Positions 57,506 to 64,000 of a DNA stretch of 64,000 nucleotides are shown here, piece by piece. The notes under the pieces are model-generated. The model searched no databases. It was not told the origin of the DNA and worked only from the letters and a program-made list of their open reading frames with translations. The stretch's first letter is position 1; each line of letters starts with the position of its first letter. The stretch lies in assembly GCF_963675165.1 (NCBI RefSeq), contig NC_087379.1, positions 3,600,201 to 3,664,200 of the forward strand. The letters are read 5' to 3'. The position numbers and the translations under genes are program-made. This stretch comes from Halichondria panicea. Lineage: Eukaryota > Porifera > Demospongiae > Suberitida > Halichondriidae.

Positions 57506-58761
57506 CAAACCCTTTCCCCGTTTTAAGAAAATACAGAATAAATAACAATTTTCTTTAAAAATGTGTATGTCATGAACCATACATTGAAATGACTTGTAAC
57601 TATTTCCTACAGGTAGCGCAGACCCCAAAGGTATCTTGACACCATCTTCGTTACCTAGCAACTGACCCCACTAATTAGCAATTGTTTACAAACTATGTAC
57701 ACAAATAATATTGTATGAAAGCACAAAGTGGAAAGCACAGAGTGGCTAAAGACACTAAATAAGTGGTGTTCTCATGGTGACATGGTTGAATCAGGATCTG
57801 CAGAAAGTTTTTTGCGAGGTCGTATCAGCAGACGCCCTTTTCCCGGGAAATGTTTTCTTCACCTACACACAGGTTTACAAGTTCAATGGTGGCTCATGAT
57901 GTCCACTGCTGTACTAACTAGCCAAGCTATCAAGACTACAGATGCTACTGTAGACTTACCAGATCCAAGAAGAAGTTGTTCCATCGCAAGAGGATATATA
58001 TCAGGCCTATATTTTCTAGTTTGAGGTAGCTTTTTATCTAGCCCTCTCACTCAACAAGGCCATAAGCATCGATATTCTATAAGCATCGATATTCTCATTG
58101 TCTAGCTACTTTAGAACTTGTACTACGAAGATCTTGAAACATTATCAAACGGTCACTTTTCTTTCGACATTACTCGTACGACATTACTCGTACCTCGAGG
58201 CAGCATATTAAAGATACCATGTGAAAGAGCAGCTCAATGCGAGCGTGTGCATAGCTCCAACACAGTGGGCACAACGAATTTTTGAAAATGACCACTAAAG
58301 TGGCCGTCATATGTGACAGGGCCTAGGAAAACAACCCTTATGGAGCAAACTAATAATGTTCAGTACACTACAAAGTAAAATATTTAGAGCTATTTTAGGA
58401 TTTTGGTTTTCTTTCATAAGAAGGAACTTCAATATCTCCTCTAACTAAAAAAAAAATTTTTTATCCGAACATTTTTTTGTATAGCCGTTACAAGGCAGCC
58501 ATTGAATTTTTTCATGCTGTTCTTGTATGCGGATAGAACTTCGAACATTAGTTTCTCAAAACGGTAGGTCAATACTGTCCCCCTTTCACCCGAAAATATT
58601 TTGGGGTAGGAAGGTGCAAAGTGAGTGATATTGTAATCAATTTGAAGCTTAAACACTGCTTTATTTAATTAAGCAATAAAATACAATTAATTAGTTTGCT
58701 CCATAAGGGTTGTTTTCCTAGGCCCTGTCACATATGACGGCTTCAACGGGGAAAGGGTTAA
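57506..58761. mobile_element. piggyBac-like non-autonomous element, copy B with nested insert
   Basis: The left end CCCTTTCCCCGTTTTAAG follows CAAA (a mutated TTAA). The right end AACGGGGAAAGGG is followed by TTAA at 58758-58761. The body is collinear with copy A (ACCATACATTGAAAT, AACTATTTCCTACAGGTAGC, CGTATCAGCAGACGCCC, GTTCAATGGTGGCTCATGAT). A 421-bp element is inserted in the subterminal palindrome, which accounts for the greater length. Confidence 0.85.
58312..58732. mobile_element. 421-bp TA-flanked TIR element nested in copy B
   Basis: The terminal inverted repeat TGTGACAGGGCCTAGGAAAA (left) continues with CAACCCTTATGGAGCAAACT, exactly complemented at the right end (58732), with TA on both sides (58310-58311 and 58733-58734). 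Removing it leaves a GCCGTCATATGACGGC palindrome, the insertion site. The TIR start matches that of the 3.1-kb element at 21108 (TGTGACAGG..CT.GGAAAAC), so the two belong to related families. The 71-codon frame at 58441-58656 has no recognised motif. Confidence 0.85.
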
Positions 58762-59837
58762 CCTCGCATTCGAAATGAAAGCACCGCAGGTGCTGATGCC
58801 TCGGTGGAGATGCCAAAGCTACATAACATAAAGCTACTAATAGCTTACTGCGCAAACTCAAAGAGTGGGTAATGATCGGCCATGATTGTTGTTAAAAATG
58901 ATCGATGCCAAAAGTTCAAGTCGGCTGCCATCAGCAGAGCCTTGCAACTCTCTTCTCACTCTTGCAGCTGCCAATAGCTAGCGTTCTAGTGCAGAGCTAA
59001 CTACTAAGTAGAGTAGTATTAACACTCGGTAAACAAGAATGGCAAGCAAAACTAGGCATAACTTGAGAACGAAGCATTATTTTGCAAATACACGAATTAA
59101 AATCCAAGAAAAAGAAAACTCTTACTTGCACTTGCACTTGATTCATCCTTGAGCAGCTGTAGCAGTCTACACAGACACAAACATACTACCGTATACCTCG
59201 CTTGCGCATCCGCACCGAAGCATAATTATGGTAGATGCATGTAGTAGGTCTCAGTGAATGTCTCGTCTCTTATATGCATGTAGATTGATTGAACGGTATA
59301 CAATGTACACGTAATATCTACATAATATCTACATATTCATTGAAGAAGCAGCTTACCAATGAACTTGATGTTCATACACAGCTTTCAGATCCTCCCTACA
59401 CCACGGTAGTTTCACTTGGAATTTTAGTTATTGCGTTGCACGGCTACGTGACGTCACAACCCCAATTTCTTGGTGCGGCAAGATGCTAGCGACAGAGTGG
59501 CACTGTTGTGGGCTTTAAACCTGCTACATGCCACCTCAGCCTTAGATTATCACAGCCTGAATAGCTGAATAGTTCTTTGTTCTGATCCTTGCACCACCAG
59601 GCCCCAGCCAGCTCAGGTAAATGAACCACATAAATGCTGTGGATAGTGCAATTTTCCAAGATCAGGCACAGTGTCTTAGCTATAGATATAAATCTTCATA
59701 TTCTTGCTGCGTTGAATGGTTCTTGAGAAAAACATATTTGCAAAGTATCACCACTTGACCAATTACCCAATTACCACAAAGCTAGCTAGCTAGCTCCAGC
59801 TGCACTGCTGCACAGTCAAGAAGTATAAGTACTAGCA
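58762..59837. other. no gene seen upstream of the RAG1-like gene
   Basis: Non-coding by eye. Duplicated CTTGCACTTGCACTTG near 59126-59143 and a repeated CTAGCTAG run near 59783-59794. A promoter could not be identified. Confidence 0.4.
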
Positions 59838-62800
59838 ATGGAGGAGCATGTCAAGTGTCTAGCAAAACTTTGTAGAGTGTGCTCTAAGAATATAACCGAA
59901 GAAAGAAATCTATTGCAGAATTTAAAGATTGATCCGGAATTGGAACACAACAGCTCCCCGGTTTTGCAACAGGTGCTACAAGTGCAATTGAGCAAGATGG
60001 CACAAAATCATCTTTACGAGTAACATTTTGGAAACAACATAGTAACGAACAATGTGAGACATGTGCTAGATTTGTACAGAGTTGCCGAGCGGGGAGAAAG
60101 CCTAAGGTTCGGAAGGGGGGGGAAACATGACAGCATTACTAATGGGCATATGCTCCAGTCGATTCACTCCATGAAATTAATGCCCCAACTTTCAACGTCC
60201 CAGTCGAGGTTCAGTGACACACCACCCCCAATCCAGCTCTGCCAATCTTGTGACAACATTTTGGACGAGCCTGTGGAAACAAAGTGTAGACACAGTATAT
60301 GTAAACGCCCAGTGTGCTCTGAAAATTTCTAAATCTATCGGATGTCAGACCCTTTCCCGACCCTTTCCCGAGGCACTTTCAAGAATTTTAGGTTACACTG
60401 TGACCATCCCAAGTGCAAGGCTGTCGTACCTTTGACTAGTCTCCGTGACCATGTGACCAGATGCTCTCCAACCCTGGCAAGACAGGTGTTAATGATTCAA
60501 ACTCCGTCTCCACAGTCCACCCCCGGTCCTAGTAACCAGTCCACACCCAGTGTCACACCCAGTGGTGGCCGTCCAGAAACCCCTCTCACCCGGTCTCGCT
60601 CCAGTCCATTCTCGAGTCACCACTTGACAGAACCCCAACAAAAGCAGTTGCGTCGCGAAGATTGTTGCACAAGAGCGAGTTACCAACAGGGGGACAGGTA
60701 AGGGAAATGTATCTTATATTTTCACACCAAAATTTACGTACCTAGCCCATTTGCTTGAGTCGGATTCGTAAACCTCGGAAAGACTCCTTGTCTACCTGCA
60801 CCAGAACTCTAGGAAAGAGTCAGAGTCATGGGTGATTCTTCAGCTAAGAGACAGCTGGAGGATGAATTTCGTAGAACTTCCCCAGAGGCTAGACAGCAAA
60901 TCCTCAGAAATGCCAAGATCACTGAGACCACCGTGTCACCTGAAGAGGTTTTAGCTATGAAAGCTGATCTCTCAGTATACCATGGAATAAGCTAAGACAT
61001 CTTAAACGGTAAGTCAAATAGACAATCCAATCAAATAGACAATACAATAATTATACGTATGTACGTACATGAAGGTGGATATGCCATTGGGGGAAAAGGC
61101 TATCAAGTGAGGCCAAGCAGCGAAAACTCATTAAGAATATCATACCTGTTGACATCCTAGCTGAGGAGGCCATGTTTACTTTCAACAGAACAGGGGGAGG
61201 GTTTGAGATTCGTGGTGCTGCTTATGCCCAAGTCCCTGACATCAGCAAGTTAGTGATTTGGTTGTTGGATTCCAACCAGAGGTAATTAGTACTCGTTTCA
61301 AGCTTGACATTTCACAATTAGTTGCACTCGACTGACGTGGCACAACGGATTGATCCCAGATGATGAATGAAGTTTGGGTTAAGGTTGGAGGAGACAAAGG
61401 TGGTGGGACATTTAAGATGTCCCTGCAGCTTGCAAACGTAGCTCACCCTAACTCAATCAACAACACATTTGTGTTTGCCTGCTTTGAGGCTAACGATTCT
61501 GTCACGAATCTTCACGATAGTCTCGATGGGTACAGAGACCAAGTCCCAAGTCGAGGCCCTCATGGCATTGACATGGCAGTAAGTACCACAATGAAGGTGA
61601 TAACCAACAAAGTACAATTGATTTTTCAGGGACAGTGTTTTTTTGTTTGGGGACTACGAGTTCCAGTGCAGAATATACGGACTTTCAGGGGCAGCTGGTC
61701 AGTTAAGCACAAATGTTCTTTAAGTGTTCAGTTCGATCTTACATGTCGACATTGTTGCTTGTGGTGCCATGTCACATCCACTGAGATGCAGCTATCACCA
61801 TCCAGTCCAACGAAGCGGAATCAGAGCTCCCCTCCCCTCGTACACTAGACATCGATCACACAAAGTTTATTCAGAAGGGTGGTGGGAACCTGAAGAAAGC
61901 GAAAGAGTACAACAATGTAATTTAGATCAGGTAAGTAAACAAAACCTTAAATTGTCAAAATAGAGATTATCAATGGAAAATTCTTTATTAGGGTGTGTCT
62001 ACCAAGCCTACACATCAGTTTAGGTGTTTTTCTTAAGCTTTTCACCTTGTTTGAGGAGGATGTCCATCACTTGGACGTGCTGATAGCTCTTCAGCAACGC
62101 TCACATGGTCATGCCGGAGGCATAGGTTTCCAGAAGCACATCGACAACCTGCACATTGACAACCTCCGCATGGACAACCTCCGAGAAATGGATACGCTGT
62201 ATCATGAGGCCGACGAACTGGAAGATGAAGCAGACTTCTTCGACGATCTTGCGATCTGGACAACTCTCGATCATGAAGCAGTGATCAACTTGAGTCCCTG
62301 CGAGAGCAAGCAAGAGATTGTAGAAGGAGAGCTGCAGATTTAGTAAGCTATATTATATTTTCTTTGTAATGAGTAATTATAATTATACTTATGGCCAAAA
62401 AACCAAAGTGCCCTTTGACAAGCAAGACAGTCCATGCAATCGGGGTATTGAGAAGGTGCTTAAAACCATAGGTGTCGAACGACAGGCCTATTATTCCGGG
62501 ACATTTGTTGTCCATACTTGTCTAAAGGTATATGTAACTTACGTTGTGATAATAATTATAGCAACCCAACATCGGCCTCATTACATCATCCATCATCGAG
62601 ACAACTATGATCCACTGTCCGCTATTAGCAGACGACTCTGAGGTGATAGCAGAAAGATTTGTTTGCAAATTGCCACAACTGTATTAGAAGAGAGCGAAGT
62701 GTCACAGTTAGGTATGCACATTTACATTATACGTGAAACAACTATGGGACATTTTGCAGAGAACAGCATTAAAGAGAACAGCATTAAAGACTTTATGAAG

Positions 62801-63110
62801 GCTTACCGAATGGCTAATAAGAGAGTCACTCCCAAGCTTCATATGCTGGAGGACAACATAGTGCCATGGATCAGGAGATGGGGTGTGGGAGTAGGCTTCC
62901 ACTCAGAGCAAGGGGCAGAATCCATCCACACCCAAGTCTAGTCTACGCCAACATCTGTCCTTCTCTTGATTGTAGGTATCCTAGCCCTGAAATTTTCAGG
63001 GCAGTTCTTCAGATAATGTTCTTTCATCACTCTCTCGAGCCTTTGAGTTGGATTGCGGGTGCTGGCATAAATGTTTGGCTATGGCCGGCCGGCTATTATA
63101 TAATTATTAC
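59838..63110 (+). pseudogene. RAG1-like multi-domain transposase/recombinase gene (broken)
   Basis: ATG 59838 gives a first piece with KLCRVCSKNI, a CxxC of the RAG1 N-terminal zinc region; CETCARFVQSCRAGRKPK follows in another frame (60050-60110), the break lying in a G run. Then CQSCDNILDEPVETKCRH and SICKRPVCSENF (60240-60330), the first part of a C3HC4 RING whose last cysteines I cannot find; LHCDHPKCKAVVPLTSLRDH (C2H2-like, 60388-60460); and a donor at 60698. Later pieces: QLEDEFRRTSPEARQQI, MFTFNRTGGGFEIRGAAYAQ, WVKVGGDKGGGTFKMSL (Asp at 61393), CFEANDSVTNL (Asp at 61495), a YGLSGAAG block, RHCCLWCHVTSTEMQ (61747-61790), FIQKGGGNLKKAKEYNNV, CLPSLHISLGVFLKLFTLFE, VTPKLHMLEDNIVPWIRRWG and VGFHSEQGAESIH (Glu at 62906 and 62918). 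The order parallels the RAG1 catalytic core. Many exons and several frame breaks, for example at 60348-60369 and 61357; no RAG2-like gene is nearby. Confidence 0.65.
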
Positions 63111-64000
63111 AGTTGAGGTGCTAGCTCTACCCTCTCAACAGAAAAGTGTCTTACTGTGCTGAGTCTTTAGCTAGCTAGCTACTATAAGTTCCCTAGCTTT
63201 CAACTGGTACATGGTATAGTATACTGGGCACTCACACACACTGGTAGCAAAATTCTATGATGTATAAAACTCAACGCAGCAGCTGCCTTTCTTCTTCTCT
63301 TTACAACATCCTCTCTGCTCCAGAAAATTGTTGAACTCGCAGTGCAGTCTTTTGAAAACTGCCACCCTACCAAAGCGTAACTTTTCAACCGCTCACAGGG
63401 TGAGCGTCAAACTTGGACCAAAGAAGAGAGCTCCTCTCGTCTTGTTGTTGTTCAATGTTTTTGTGCTGATATCAGCAATACTGAATGATTTGCACGTACT
63501 CAATTAGGGCTACCCCCAGGAAATACCAGTCAAAAATTAAAAATTTATTGCGCATGCTCAGAACTAAAAGTCATTGTAATGAAACCATCGTGACACATGT
63601 TGGCCTCAGGGTAATGCCAGGAGGGAGACCAATCACATGTTCAGGTTTGAGAAGCTTATATGGCACTCTTGTTTGAGATTCACCAACAGCATTAAAAATA
63701 ATTATGATCATGAGTATAATTATATACCTGCTTGGAAACAACTCATAAAACTCACAATATTTGGCACGACTGAACGCAACTCTTTCATGCTTGAAGGCTG
63801 GGGTTAGCACTGATATAATAACAGGAACACACCTGGTTTAGTTGAGGATGTGGGATTGGTCTCCAAGAATTTACAACCACTCTGAGTACCTGTCATTGAA
63901 CGTCACGTGTACTCCAAACTTCTCAGCCCAGTCACATCAGCCCAGTCACAGTCACACAAAAACAAAAACAAAAACAAGTATATACAATGGACTTGTAGTA
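63111..64000. other. no gene seen
   Basis: AT-rich DNA with a CTAGCTAGCTA run near 63170-63181, and a repeated AACAAAAACAAAAACAAAA tail near 63957-63976. No coding region supported. Confidence 0.45.

Larger units (their letters stand above)
445..62788. repeat. dispersed exact short tandem duplications (window-wide)
   Basis: Short head-to-tail duplications, usually exact and two copies only, recur across unrelated DNA. Examples (unit length): 445-477 (17), 1431-1444 (7), 2086-2115 (15), 2111-2145 (18), 2187-2214 (14), 2546-2571 (13), 2593-2620 (14), 2698-2729 (16), 3632-3665 (17), 3738-3761 (12), 4154-4185 (16), 6561-6594 (17), 12639-12666 (14), 25356-25387 (16), 27091-27110 (10), 33741-33774 (17), 34224-34257 (17), 35402-35429 (14), 47587-47602 (8), 47735-47760 (13), 48101-48120 (10), 48653-48687 (18), 54146-54175 (15), 56949-56974 (13), 57151-57182 (16), 60348-60369 (11), 62759-62788 (15). 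By eye I saw none inside the 4.8 kb intact ORF at 27.1-31.9 kb except at its extreme 3' end, and none in the RecQ-like third exon. They break several element genes. Confidence 0.9.

Noticed and set aside
60000-63110. A RAG2-like partner next to the RAG1-like gene
   Set aside because: No kelch repeats or PHD-type cysteine pattern could be read on either strand nearby.
1-64000. tRNA or rRNA genes
   Set aside because: No cloverleaf with A/B-box-like sequence or conserved rRNA words was recognised by eye; a tRNAscan or Rfam run would decide.

Overview
This is nuclear DNA of a multicellular eukaryote, most likely an aquatic invertebrate and, as a best guess, a demosponge. The reasons are AT-rich intergenic DNA, GT-AG introns (some very short), and many transposable-element (TE) protein families that I associate with sponges and cnidarians. 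No rRNA, tRNA, operon or CRISPR array was seen. Nearly every recognisable protein belongs to a mobile element or an element relic. The exceptions may be a protein kinase at 45.0-46.1 kb and a RecQ-like helicase at 25.8-33.7 kb.

Layout. 0-6 kb: a broken non-LTR reverse transcriptase end, a transposase relic split by a fold-back repeat, and a minus-strand relic of a RAG1-core-like transposase. 6-9 kb: no gene. 9-14 kb: an unrecognised spliced fragment, a Pif1/Helitron-type helicase fragment, a coiled-coil ORF and an RPA-like OB-fold gene, ending in a TG-rich minisatellite. 15-17 kb: a degenerate DDE transposase. 17-24 kb: a stack of non-autonomous inverted-repeat elements (piggyBac-like TTAA element, two fold-backs, a 3.1 kb TA-flanked long-TIR element holding a Harbinger-like MITE). 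25.8-33.7 kb: a three-exon RecQ-like gene whose first intron holds, antisense, a large nearly intact CXC-domain transposon gene. 33.8-37.2 kb: a convergent DUF6589 gene. 37-45 kb: a gag relic, a 1.75 kb TG-rich satellite, short-word arrays and a hairpin minisatellite. 45-50 kb: the kinase, then an EnSpm/CACTA transposase on the minus strand. 50-52.6 kb: an unrecognised multi-exon gene and another TG-rich array. 53-59 kb: TE fragments and two more copies of the TTAA element, one carrying a nested 421-bp element. 59.8-63.1 kb: a multi-exon gene with a RAG1-like N-terminus (CxxC, RING, C2H2) and a downstream region resembling the RAG1 catalytic core.

Two signals stand out. First, short exact tandem duplications, mostly 8-22 bp, occur throughout the non-coding DNA and in many element relics. 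In several genes, dropping one copy returns the reading frame, so they are either recent mutations or assembly artefacts. Second, the RAG1-like gene joins N-terminal and core-like parts, and a divergent partial copy lies 55 kb away.

All functions are inferred by reading the sequence. No search, alignment or expression evidence was available.
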